Positions 1-12,573 of a DNA stretch of 64,000 nt are shown here, one piece after another. The notes beneath the pieces are model-generated. The model saw only the letters and a program-made list of their open reading frames with translations, made no database searches and was not told the origin of the DNA. The position numbers and the translations under genes were made by a program. Each line of letters starts with the position of its first letter. Within the stretch, counting starts at the first letter, position 1. Source of the stretch: Thozetella sp. PMI_491 (taxonomy: Eukaryota; Ascomycota; Sordariomycetes; Chaetosphaeriales; Chaetosphaeriaceae); the NCBI GenBank assembly GCA_021432635.1, contig MU270083.1:252114-316113 (forward strand), written 5' to 3'.

Positions 1-3000
1 CACTGGCCCGGACTCGTCTCTCCAGAATGCCAACCAAGTCCCAGAGTGAGGCGGAGACGCAGGTGCGGTCGTGGGGATTCTCCTGCGTGTATACGTGGGC
101 TGACAGGCCGTACGTTCAAGGACTTTGGTGCTCGATAGTTGCCGGGATGTCGGAAGCGGTGGCCTATGCTGACTGATCATCCCCGGACCTAGCAATGCCT
201 ACTATAGCCCGCACTCTCACCCCGGCCTGACTACTCATCTCATCCTTGCGGGAGAGCTGACTATCACCTACCCCAGGGACGAAAAGCCGGAGAAGAAGAC
301 CTATGGGGTCGGGGAGAGGATCGATGTAGATGCGAAGCGAGTCCACGAGGTTTGGGTCGGCAAGGAAGGCTGCACTTATGTGATAGGAGAGTAGGGCAGG
401 CCAATATGCCTCGCCACTGGTGCATCTCCGTCATCCCAGGAGCATTCTATCGCAACGCCGATGTCTAGCCTCGCTTCACATAACCCTCTTCCAAGGGCGT
501 CCTGTGCCGGCGAGGTCGCACAGCGAGGCAGCTTGGCCAGCTAGCTAGAACCGCGTTTCTGACCGTCCCTGGTTCCCCAGCATCCAGCCTGCTTAGCTGT
601 CAAACACAGCATGCATATTGCAGCATGCAGACCAGTCCGTATGAGTGGCGGACCAGAGCATAGACCCGTGAATGTGTAGTATATATACACTAGACTCCGA
701 GGCGCAGTGAGCACGACAAGACAGATTGCAACCAGTACCCGTCCTAGCACCAGTACCCCTCCCTCTCGGGGGATACTTAGGCAACCATCGGGCTTCTCCC
801 GGCCCCGTGGCCTGGGGTCTGGAAACGGTTGTACGGGTTGACGATACTCGGGGCCGTGAGCATGCTATATATCTGAGAACTTATCCCCCCTCCCTCCTCC
901 TCTATATGGCCGCACTCATAAACCGGCAACACGAATGGTGCATAGAAATATATGCATGCCGCCGCGGACATCTGAGCAATGAATGCAATCCCCGGGCCGG
1001 ACTGTGACTTGGGCTATGCTATCCCGTGCCATGCAACACAGCTAGCGGTGATAGGTCCAGCTTGCGTTTATATGCTGCTCCTGCCTCGGGCTTGACTGAT
1101 TTAGACCCCTTAGGATGCTGCTGCTATCAATCGCAATGCAGCTGGCCCGGAGCCGTCATCCTTAGAAGGTGCTGCTGCCTTCTTGCACAGTGTGTATGCG
1201 GCCGCAAGTCGTCGTCAGCATTCTGTCGGCAGTTCGATCTGGCCCAGCCTTTCCCAGCCCCCGCCAAGCTCGGTTCGACTGATCGCAAGCCGATCGAGCA
1301 CGAAGCATCCATTCCAGCGTCTGCTCCCAGGGTCTTTGAGCACACCGCAGTTCTGCCTTACCGTCACCGTCGAGCTCCGAGCGGTGCTATTTCGAGCGCA
1401 AGGGGGCCACGGGATGCTCGGCGTGGGCGGAAACCGCTGTAGCGAAAGAGCGGCAGAGTCCTGACGAGAGAGGGCTCGTCGGGAGAGAAACCGAGATTCA
1501 GGAAAAGAGGAGGGCGGCATTGAAACCTCCCGAGGCCAAGATCCACACTACGGTATTCCAGAAGGGCTCGGAAGACGCCTCGCGAACTCCTGGTTTCGAC
1601 AGGCTCATCAGCCAAAACAAAAAAAAAAAAAGCGGGAGCTTATCTCGCAGGGGAGCAAGATGGGGAGGCTTGGCCCGACCTCCCGAAGGCCCCCCCTCCT
1701 TGCGGCTGGGGCAAACGTCGATCCGGAGTAACGCTAACGGCTTCCTTGAGAAACATGTGGATCAGGCCGTACGGGGAAGCGAGTTCGAGAAGTGGCGGCA
1801 GCCTGTATGGAAGTGGACGGGGCGGTAACTGCATAGCCTTGCTCATCTGATGAAGGGCGATGGCAGCAGTAGCAGCGATGACGTGGTGTGTCTGAAGTCT
1901 CGCACAGCTGGGCAAAAGTTCAAAGGTCAAACGACCAAGGCAGGCTGGGAAACGGCGCCTGGCCACGGTGAGCTGCATGAAGCAAGGCCGAGCAGCTGGG
2001 GATGACCGCTGTAGCTGAGCCAGACCCTTGAGACCAGACGAGTCAGTTGCTGGCTAATCTTGGCGAGGCAACCTCCGTGGCAGAAAAATAAGCGCGCCTG
2101 TCGGTAGGTGCGCCGCGCTTGTGGGCTAGCTGGGATGTGGACACTTCCGAGGCGTTTGGCAATCGTGAGCTGTCGTCTCACAAGTCCTTTTTACCGGCGG
2201 TTTTCGTCTCTTACACTTCATGCATTCAACCGGCCGGGGGTTTCGCCATGGTGGCCTCCCGGCCCAATCGCTTCAGACAACGAGGTTGACAACAACGGCA
2301 AGTCTCACAGCGCGTACTAGCTGGAAAGGCGCAGAGCTTCTTTGGGAAATGGGAGGTCGAGGACGAAGGCTGGTGACGACGGAAGGGGGGAAGGGGCGGG
2401 CAACGACGCAGGCTGGCCACCCACCTGCACTGTCAAGGTGCCAGGGATATTCATGATTTGATAATGCGGCTCGGAATCTGATATAGGCTTGATGTGGGGT
2501 CTAAGTAGCTTTATCAGCCCGCCTGCCCATCTGCCCACTTGCCCGCCTCCCCCAACCTTTCGACGCGGCAGCAGGGAGGTCACGGCGGGACAGAGTGGGG
2601 GAACAGCTCCTCGGCTTCGATGCTAAGAGCAGCTAGGCGGTGAGCCCCCGCAAAGACACCTTGACCTGGGAAATGAAGCGACAGCTAGGCTCGAGCAAGG
2701 TAAGCTAAGCTAGGGGAGAGTCTACAGAGTGCTGCTTCATATCAGGGCGCGAAGGCGGGCGTGTTTCTCCGGCCGGAGCAGTCGCGGCGGTATGCGGCCA
2801 GTAGCAGCCGACGGCGGATTGCTGTGAAATTGACCCCTGCCCGTAACCCCGGAAGGGGAGTCTTGGAGTGCAACCATGAGAATCTTGAATGCCAAAGAAG
2901 GGAGGGGGTCCGAAGCCACACCATCAAATCATAGCTTTCGATCTCCCACGCGTCGGAGTATTTGCAAGATCCAAGAGATGGGGGTCAGGGTCGAGTGAGC

Positions 3001-5774
3001 TTCCGTCAGAAACCCCCAAATTGGGCACATTTGTCAGAAGGTGTAAGAGAGAGATGGGCAGTTGAGTAGATGGCCTCTAGAATTAGTGGGATTAGCGATG
3101 GCTTGCACGGCGCTGAGCGTGCTTTAATGCGACTACAGGTACAGCTCTAGCGAGGTCCCGTCTGCAGCAGTGGAGGTTGTTTCGAGACATCCCCATCGCC
3201 TGCGGGTGCGAGCAAACAGGCAGCCTAGGAGTAGAGCCGGCACGAGAAACCGTCCTCAAGGTCGGGTTTGTCGGTGAGGCCATTGATCCCCTCCCCCATT
3301 CCCCATTCCCCTCTCTCTGCCCCGGCACCTCTTGCTCGGCTTGGACTGCCGGGCCAAAACTCGCAACAAGGTCCCTGGCTGTGGTGATCTTGACCGGAGC
3401 GAGCACGTCAAGTGGGGAATGGACGGGCGTGGAGCCTGCCAGGATTTTCGACTAGGAATACAATTTTAGAGTCGTCGATCGAAGCCCTGCGGCAGGCCTC
3501 GTCACCGCTTCCAGAGGATGCATATTCGTCCAGACGAGCAAGTTTGGCGGACAAGACAAACAGCAATTTCCTGTGCCACTGAATACCACTGGGAGGGAGC
3601 GCCAGAGCCGGGTTTCTCTTGCATCCTGGCGGCCAACTCTTCATCTCGCGAGGCAGCGGCGACGAGAGAAATGACGTCCTCGACCTCCCTTTCAAGCCGG
3701 ACAAGGTTGGACTGGTTGTGGGGAAGCCTGGCGCTAGGCCCCGTTCGGCCAAGAAGCCCTCTCGTGCGACGCTACGCGGAAGGAGGCGTCGGCCAAAAAA
3801 GATGGGATTCTTGGGAAATCTCGATTGCCCAACCGCCCATCAGCCCGCCACTGGACTAGCCAAAGCTCTCTACTAGAGCTCCGATCCTCCACATGCCCTG
3901 TCGTCGTGAGCGGCGCCAGCGACGACCAGCGCTCCGCCTTGACGCTCGAGGCAGCTCGAAACTGCCCCTTCCCGTCCAAGCAGGACAGGCAGGACCAATG
4001 TTCCATCACGCGCTGGGACGGGACTCCCTTTGGCCCCCGTTGGAGACATGTCCGAAAGCAGCGACGGGGGCCATCAGGGCAAAGAGCCGGTGCCGTCTTC
4101 GGTGGCGGGCTACCGCCTGCAGACACAGGCCCAAAGCGCTGGCAGAATGCACCATGTCATGATCTCTTGTCGGACAGCGGACACCCCTGACGCCCCCGGC
4201 CAGCAAAGCAGCACATGGCACCGCCGGTTGCGTTCTGTTGAATCCCTGGGCGTAGGATCTGCATGGCAGCCGACGGGCTGTCTTGCGACACTGCCAAATT
4301 GATAGCGCTGGGCCTCCCAACTCTGAAACACTTCCAAGCGTTCGTGTATCCCCCCCCCTCCTCTTTTGTCTCTCTCCGCCCCTCAGCCCCCCCTCCTCAG
4401 GTGTAGCGGAGCTACAATTGTTCTTTGGACTGTACGAACAATTCCCAAGCTTGCCATCTCATCGCCCAAGCGGTTCTGGCCAGGCCATCCTGGGGTCGTA
4501 GGCCAGTATCGGCATCATCAGTCCACCTCACCCCCACCAAAATGGTCGAGGGCTTTGTACATTGTACTTGCATTGTCGTGAGGTAGGCTAGTCTCTTCCG
4601 TCGACTTTTTCTAAGCCGCCCGGCGATTTGGGTACGGCGCTGGGCATGCTTGCTCCAGGCCGAATCAGGTCGCTTGCTGGGGGGCCCTAGCGCGAGACCA
4701 CCAGTAGATTGGAGATCCGCACCCGGTAAAGTGTGGTAGCTGGCGTGTCATCGCAGTGCAGAAATCCGGATGTCAAGCGAGCCCAGGGTGTGTGTGTGTT
4801 GAACCAGCACGAATCGGCGTCGCGAACGAGCGTGTAAGCCGCCTAGGTGTGCGGAGTTGCTTGGCTGCACGTCTTCCCCCCTCCTGCTGCACGAATATGG
4901 AGAAGCCTCACCACAAGGTCAAGCTCTCGGGTGGCCGGGGGGTAGGAAGGAGCCGGGCCACGGCCATGTACAATCAGGAAGCAGGAGGCAGGGATCAGAC
5001 GTCCATGTCGGTCCCGTCGGTACATGATCTGTCGCCATCTGAGGCGGCATAGACGAGGTATCTCTTGACACCCCCTCCATTGTTGGCGCTCCACCAACGA
5101 ACGAGACCTTGCTCCGGCCTGCTGCTACGCTAGCCGTCTCCTTGCTCGTTCAAGGCGAAGTCCTGTTTCCAGCTCGTCTTTTTTGACGTGCTTGACCTCC
5201 TTCGTCCGGCCTAGAACGCTTCGCAGCTCTTCCAACCTCTTTAACTCCTCTTCGTCGGTTGCTTGGCCTGCGCTCGTCGCAACTTTTCTCCCCTCCTCCC
5301 CTCCTCACCGTCCCGCCTCCACGAACACCTCTCTCGCTGCTCCCGGCTTGTCTCCTGTCTCAAGTCGAGCCCGGTGACGACGCCCCTTCCCCCCCCTCCG
5401 TCCCCCCTCTTCCTCAATGTGCTGCTCCGAACTCTAAACATCGGAAACGCGAGAGGCCAGCCCATCTGGATTCTCCTGGAGATCCCCATCGGCGGCCGCA
5501 GTTCCACCTCCCACACTTACTTAATCCCCAACCTCGTGCGCCATATCGATCCGCTATTGCCCTGCCAAACCCCCCTGGCACCGGCTTCCGGCAAGACAAA
5601 TCCTCCTTGCAGCTGACCATAGCGCCTGGCTTTGTCTTTTCTTCTTCATATACATGAAGCTGTGTGGCACCTATTGCTGACCAACCAACGGCTCTGCGGC
5701 ATGGAATTGGCAATATCCGCATAGCAATATCGAGCCGTCACCCCCAAAGCTGGCGCCCGCCCGACACCAGCAAT
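1..5774. other. Left-edge region with no supported gene
   Basis: I see no reading frame here with recognisable protein similarity or a coherent exon chain; the short open frames overlap on both strands, as expected in GC-rich non-coding DNA. Visible features are an A-run around 1619-1631, a pyrimidine-rich tract around 4350-4400, and a long CT-rich stretch from about 5160 to 5430 that is probably the promoter and leader of the gene starting at 5775. An ATG in good context at 4541 opens only 14 codons and could not be extended by plausible splicing. Confidence 0.5.
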
Positions 5775-8700
5775 ATGGGCAACCAACCATCCATTGAGGC
5801 ACGCCGGCGGCCGGGTCAGAGGCTCTCCAAGCCTAGGACTGCATCTCGAGGTACTTCAAGCCTCCTCAGCCCCCATGCTTTCGCCAACAGCCCCGGGCGC
5901 TTCTCCAACCCCGGCTTGACGAGCGAGGTAGGCCCGTTCTCGCCCACGGCGTCGACCCCAACCACCGTCACTGCCTCGGAGGGTGCAGCATCACTGGAAC
6001 AGAGTGCCGAGAGGAGATCGTCTTTTATGTCTGTCGGATCCAAAACCTCACGACGGCGCAGTCTCTTTCGGTCCAGGTCCGCCGCCGCGCCTCGCGAGAG
6101 ACCTAGCACTTCCGTTGGCCCTGGCGCCCATGCAGCAGACCAATTGAGCAGAGCCAACTCAATGACGTACGAGTCTGCTATTGCGTACTATGGGCAGCCC
6201 CAGCCGGCGCCTTTTGAGAAGTGAGCACCACCGCGCCACAGGTTCTGGCTTTCTTCCCCTCTTGTGTGCTAATGCTACCTTTTCCCAATAGCTGGCCACC
6301 ACCCGCAGGGTCTCGGGCCTCGTGGAACTACGATCTGACGTCGTATGAGGCAAAAAGGCTCCTGAATCTCGTCGAAGAAACCCAACACGAGCAAAGCACC
6401 GGAATGTCGGAGACCAAGGTGACGGTGGTGACGGAGGCCACCTGGAAAAGCTCCAACCCTACCCAGCCGATTGTCACAACGATCGCGCGGGCTAACTCGG
6501 ACATGTCGTTATACACACCGGTGCGCAGGAAATCGATTGTGCAGACGCCTGGTGTGGCTACGCGCTCACACTCGGCGCGCCCAAGCTCGAGGATGAGGAA
6601 CCATCGCCACAGCGTCCCACCCACCCCAACCCTATCCCGGCAGCAGTCCTTCGAGTCCCACCGGAGCGGTGTCAAATCCATGCCCCCACCGCCCCTTTTC
6701 CTGAGCATCACGAGTCCAGATTCTGTCCCCCGCGTAGTGACGCCGTGCGAGGAGGCGTACCAGTCCATCGGCGCGTTCAAGCTAGGCACCCTACGAATCA
6801 CCAACGGAGCGGCCAGCCCTGTAAGCCCAGCGCTCGAGCGGCCCCGAAAAAAGTCAGACGAAGATCAGAAGGCCGAGCCGGACAGCCCCAGCTATTTTTC
6901 GCGAGGTGCCGGCCTTGATGTGACAGGGGCGGCGTTGCACCCCCCTAGCTCGACGTCGGGGAATGCGCCAAAGGTCGAAGCGCCGCAGCCTAGGGCCCCC
7001 CAGCTGAGCCCGATTGTCACAAAATTCTGGAAGCTGGATAGGTCCGGCCGTTCCACGCCAGAGCCCCCGCCCAAGGACTCACCGCAGAAGCAGCGTCGGC
7101 AATTCCTAGCAGAGATCAGCTTCAGCCCCTTCTCGCTAAACAAGTCGGGGCCTGCCAGCCCCGAGCTTCAGACGACGTCGAAGCACACGGCGCTCGAGGA
7201 CGAGCTCTTTGAAGACGATGGGCACGAAACACAGCCCGAATACCCGGCAGACGAGGTGCTGGATGTGCGGCTCGACCCCAGCGCCAAATCAGAGCCGGGG
7301 CAGTCCCTCCAGGCGGTGGGGAGGACGGACAGCGGCTTTGCGTCGGCGACGAGCCCGGCATCTGAGAGTTCACACCACGCATTGGCCAAGGCGGACTCCG
7401 GCTACAGCTCTAACGTGTCGCTTCGCTCCTTGCATGGGAAAGCCCAGACACTGGATGGTGACCCCAACGTGCACGAGGCAGATGCGCGCCCGGTGCCCGA
7501 GCCTCCGCAAAGAGATGCGCCCCCTCCACCCGTCCCGCCGAAGGACCACATTCCGTTGTCACCTACGAGCTCGAGGACCCATAGCATTCCCCGTAAGTCC
7601 CTTTCGGCGAGCTCTCATCTCACCGAAGGTCGGCTCTCGACCAGCACGCAGGGGTCCAAGAGGTCGAGGCAATCCCCGTCTCCCATCGCGACACTTCGGT
7701 CCCTCAAGGCTGGACCGAAGTCGCCCGATTCCATGCCTCGAACTCCCCTAAGCGCTCGGTCAGCGAGATCGGCTACATCGGCAAAGTCCGAATCGTCTGC
7801 CTCGGCGCTCAGCATCGGCAGCGGATCGCAACGAGGAAACAAGCTGCAGAGGCTCCTGAGCGCGTCTCGCCGCGAGTCTACTGGCCCCCCCACTGTGTAC
7901 GCGACTCATGTCTCCGAAGAGCACCAGATCCCAGCCATTCCGCCTCACGTCGAGACGAAGCTACACGAGCACAGCGGCTTGTTCCCTCTCACTACCAAGA
8001 GACTAGCCCTCAGACCCCATCCTAGCTTGGATACCCTGAAGACTATCTTTAGCGTAGGCAGCCTGGAAGCTGCCCATGACTCGACTCTCGCCATCCCGGC
8101 TGTTTCGCCGGTCCCTGAAGCCGGCGGCTTCGAGACAGGCGCGACCAAGAGCACTCCCCATCGCACTCTTTCACTGACATCTATCACCCACGCCGCGGCA
8201 TTTCTCATACCGAGAAAGCCCATTTCGCGGAAGCCAATGCCTGGGGGTCAGGCGTCGGCCAGCGTGAAGGGAGGCTCAGAGTTGACCGCAGCCGACACGC
8301 TCCTGCCAGCCGAGGCCGGAGTCACCTCGTACAGCTCTGTCCGCACCAACCTCGGTGTCGATGCTTATGATGCAGCGTTTAGGGCGATGTCGGACGACCG
8401 CGAGGTCTACTTCTCGCCGCCTTTAGCTCGGAGGACGATGAGTTTGACTTCTTCGACGGAGCGTAGCCTGCCTCCAAGGCGCCCTGCTTCTTTAAGCCGG
8501 CCTAGCACGGCTATCGACCGTGCGAAGCTGTCTTCGCCGTCTCTCCCAAGTCCCATCTTTGCGAGCATGCTAGAGCTAGAGAAGCAGTCCAGGGCGTCGC
8601 CTCCAGTCTCCTTAATCACGAGACGGCCTGCTTCCCTCAGGGTACCCCCGCCGCTGCGGTCACACGCATCGGCCGGCCGCCTCAACGGCCACAGCGTCTC

Positions 8701-9400
8701 TCAAAGGCCAAGTCGCGAGAGCATCCGTAGCTACCCTGCCGCACACCCTCCGGTGTCGCTTTCGCGCAAGACGAGTCGTGAGGAAGTCCGCAGCTACCCT
8801 CCATCTCAGCCTTCGACTGTAAATGCTCTCGAATTGTCCATGTCTCCGCCGCCCATCCCGCCCATGAACCCGCGGCGCAATTCGCTGGCTAAAACGCCAA
8901 ATTGGGAGGTGCAGACGGACCATGACATCTCGCGCCGTCCTTCCCGAAGCTCCATGGACAGCGAAAGCCGGCGCGGGTCGCTCTCGTCGTCCAGCCAGGG
9001 CAGTGCCCCAGCCTGGCAGCGCCCTGGGAACGCACCGCCCCTCCGCCACCGGGCGAGCTACGATGGATACGGTCCGCATCACATGTCTAACTACGGCCCT
9101 GGGCAGGGCAATAACGGGTATGGTCTTCAAAACGGGCATCAGCCAAGCATGTCGAATGGATACATGGCACCCGCACCTTCGATAAAGCAGCAGCATGCCT
9201 GGGATCCATGGAGCGCCTACGGGCCCTCATCACAGCAGTGGGATCAGTATGGGCGCTACCCCCCGCAGGTACACCGGAGCCCAGGACATTACCGAAACCG
9301 AAGCATGGGAAACCGTGACGGCCACGGAAATAACCCGCCGTACCGAGTCCTCCATAGCTACAACTCGCCCGCGTATCGAAACGTACCGATCTGGGGATAG
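5775..9400 (+). CDS. Ser/Pro-rich, putatively N-myristoylated fungal protein
   Basis: Two exons, 5775-6220 and 6292-9400, give 1184 aa. The 71-nt intron has GTGAGC at the donor, a TGCTAATG branch site and AATAG at the acceptor; the junction reads ...FE-N-WPPP, and the frame changes across it. The start at 5775 was chosen because it gives MGNQPSI, which fits the N-myristoylation signature (Gly2, Ser6). An in-frame ATG at 5664 would bury it. The protein is mostly low complexity, rich in Ser, Pro and Arg, with PPxPP tracts around residues 560-580 and a Gly/Asn/Tyr/Gln-rich tail ending in NVPIWG. A more ordered N-terminal block (roughly residues 135-310, with SWNYDLTSYEAKRLLNLVE-like sequence) looks like the conserved part. 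I do not recognise an enzymatic domain. It resembles a family of uncharacterised Pezizomycotina proteins that begin MGN. A membrane-tethered scaffold is an inference only. Confidence 0.85.
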
Positions 9401-12400
9401 CATCTCCAAGAAGGGGGCAATTATCAACCTTTGAGTTGAAAATCATCCTTTTCTATGTCATAATATTTGGGTTATAGGGAATGTCTTCCTCTCTCTTTGG
9501 GAGACATAGAAAACTTTACTACAGACTATGGGCGCAACCTTGGGATATCCTAGCAACTGAGGCTACAGAAACGGCGACTACTTGCATTTTTGGTGTTAGC
9601 TAGCGACGCCGAACCACGCGGTCTTTTCATGTTCGCTCTCTCTAGTCCGGCTCTCTTCTTGCCGCGGCACGTTCGCTCACCCGGCACGATACGAGCCCTG
9701 CCATGGAGGACGTGCTCTAGGGCATATTTTATTTCCTTTGTTGCTACACATATTTGGGATACCGGGTTAGGTTGGGCTGGCATTTTATATGTTTAACGGA
9801 TGACATGAGTCAAAGCACTCGTACAGATACCCCAAGAAGAAATATGACGAACTGGACTTGAGGGATGGGCTCGAAATTGCACCACACAGACGGGAGCGAA
9901 AGCTGCCGAGCCCGGCTGTCTAGCGGACTCAACCATGTACTATTATATAAACCACCACGATAGCTCAATAGACGCGTGCCTGTTGACAGGTTACCCGAGG
10001 ATACGACATGCTCTCCGAGGTCTTGCTTCCATGAGCCTTCGCCAGACGTGCCCTGGTAGTAAAGATGTTCAAACCGCGCTTCTGTCAGTGCCCTGTCAGT
10101 GTAACTTGCTGGCGTGTATTTAGCCCAGGATGCCTGAGACATGGGGCTGTAGAGATCTAGGCTCTGGTCGAGGTTTATGCGACTACATGCTTTAGGACAT
10201 GAGGCAGCGAAAGGGGGGACAGCCGATGGCAGCCACACGACAGACACCGTGAGGCGGATTGAGAGCTATTTTCTGAAATCATACATCACAAGGGAGGAAA
10301 CCAAGGAGCGATTCGTAAGCCCTTCCTTTCGTCGGAAAACGAGGCTATTCTTATTATTGAGCGCGGTGACGACGCTGGTGAGCTTGCTGGCTGGGGCTTG
10401 CAACGGTGCGCCGCTGACGGGTTCATTGTCTCTCATGATTGACAGCCGCGTGGTGGGGCCCGAGGCGGGGGACGCGGTCCGCCGGCGTCGCCCGTTACCA
10501 CCCTAGCTTGCCTAGGTAATTAGTAGCCAACGGCAAGGCTACTCCGCCACCGCTTACCCTTTTCGAGGCAGCAAGGGAAGGGGCGAGAGAGAGTTGCAGG
10601 CCAAAAGAAATTGGGGGCCCAGAGCCTTGCCTACCTACAAGTACCCTTAGGCACCTAGCAATTAGATACCGTACCTACTACATACCTACCCAAGCGAGCC
10701 AAGGTAGATTCGCCTTGCCTTGAGTAAAGCAGCTGGGTAGTTGCTATTAGATTCCAGCAATCAAGGAGGCTTTGCTCACCTTGTGCCCTTTTCGAATGAA
10801 TGCCCAGGTGTCATGAGGCCTCACCCTGCGATCACTCGTAACAGAACAGAGCCATGGCCTATGTAAGGACGGATTCCATAGCGGGCGGGCTCCCTTGCCA
10901 CTCGTATCGAGCGACTCTCCCCATCCACTCACACACATTCTGATTTATTTCCCTGACCTTACCAAGCATCCAGCAGGACGCTGACCCCATAATCAATTAC
11001 CTACAGTACCGCGTATATCCCAATCCAACAGCAGGGAGGAGGGATCGGGCTCTCAAACACGTTTGAGGCCGGCGCCACCGGGGGCACACACAGCAGCAGG
11101 CCTTGACATGCTCCGGGGTCCTTGATGACATGGCGCACGGGAGGATCAGCCTAGTCGCTTACCAACCCCGACCCCCTCGGGACGGCCCCCCTCCCCATGG
11201 CCCGCAATCCTAACGACCAACAAATGTTGGCCAGGAGTACGGAAGTTGGAGGAGCGGGGGAAACCATCGGGGAGCATCGCCCGAGCCCGTCTTTGGTGGG
11301 GAGAGAGACAGCGTGACAGCATGCTGTCCTTCTTGGCGGCAGTTCAGCACAGCCCTTCAGCCCCAAATTGAGTGTGACCCTTCCACAATTCTGCTGCCTT
11401 CTACTACGACGATCCACTGGCCGAACGAGCCTGGCCAGCCAGGACTGGGTCGTCTGGGCTGTTGGTGTGGTGGGGTAGGAACGAATTGCGGCTAAGGCTG
11501 CATCGTTTCTCTGCATGGTCGGGTGGGCCTCCCATTCAAGCCAAGCAAGGCAAGCCGTGGCCTCCTACTGCTCGGCGGGCTCAACTGCGTGAGCGGCGGC
11601 GAATCGCTCTCATGCTCGCCGCCGTCCAACGACAGTGCCTGCAAGCATGCGCTGTACGGTCCATCCCGCACCGAGACAAGACAGACTGCCGGCTTGCTTC
11701 TAGCCTCTCGCCTGGCTCGCTCGCCCCTAGCTCCGCGCTGGCGTGTGCTGTGCGCTCTCTCCCTTGCCCACTCCCTCTCCCTTTCTTTCTCCCTCCCTCT
11801 CGTGCCGCCTCTAATACGCTCTCTGTCCCTCGACCGACCGGCCGCGGGCAGGCTGCACTGCCGACTCGTCTCTCGCTGTCCAATACAATGTGGCCCGCCT
11901 GCGCCCCTCTCTGTGCGCCCAGCTTCGATGGGAGATTGTCGTGGTTTCGGTGAGCGAAAAGAATCGACACCGAGGGAGCCTGGTAGCAGCTGGGAAAAAT
12001 CGAGGAATTAAATACATACCAGCTCCGAGTTGTCTTGGGGCGACAGAAACAAGAGAGAAATAAAAAAGATCGCGGTCGCCGGCGTGCCTGAACCACATCC
12101 CTGGGCCTTCGCCGATTCGGATTGACGCAGCATCCATAGCGGACCCCCCTGCAGTCTTAATCCATTGGCTGACACAATCGGCCTTCGCGCGGGGCGAGGT
12201 TTCTTGGAGCTGAAAGACCTCCCTGCTCCTGGCGATTGCTGACACCGGATATCCCTACCTGCCCTGTCTGTCGCCTTCGCTCCCAAGATTTATTTTCTTT
12301 CTCTCTGCCTCGCTCTCGCTCCATCCACTCTACCTTGTCTGCACCGTGTTGCTTCGTCCCATCCCATCCCATCGCTGACACGAATTCGCCGCTTCTGCCA

Positions 12401-12573
12401 CCCCGTCTATGCTCGAATAGTCCGCCCGCAGACGAGCGACGCCGCCGGGATCGTCAAACAAGGCCTCCCAATGTTCGGATGAGCATTAGAACCACAAACC
12501 ACCGGGCTCTGGTCCCCGTGAAACAGCACAGTGCAGTGAATCGCTAGCCTGGAACGCATTTGATCCCTCCAAG
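9401..12573. other. Intergenic region and probable PLC promoter/leader
   Basis: No supported gene. The stretch at 10620-10720 is rich in short TACCTACC / CCTAGGTA motifs, a type of sequence often seen between genes in Sordariomycetes. CT-rich stretches at 11760-11830 and 12290-12420 precede the phospholipase gene and look like promoter or 5' leader. An inverted CCAAT box (ATTGG) lies near 12163. Frames of 100-170 codons occur on both strands between 11460 and 12290 but look like compositional artefacts. Confidence 0.45.

Noticed and set aside
4541-4585. ATG in good context after a CT-rich tract
   Set aside because: Only 14 codons to a stop, and no plausible splice extension gave a coherent protein.
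10177-10506. 109-codon frame with a hydrophobic stretch
   Set aside because: No conserved feature, start context or exon partner; judged incidental.
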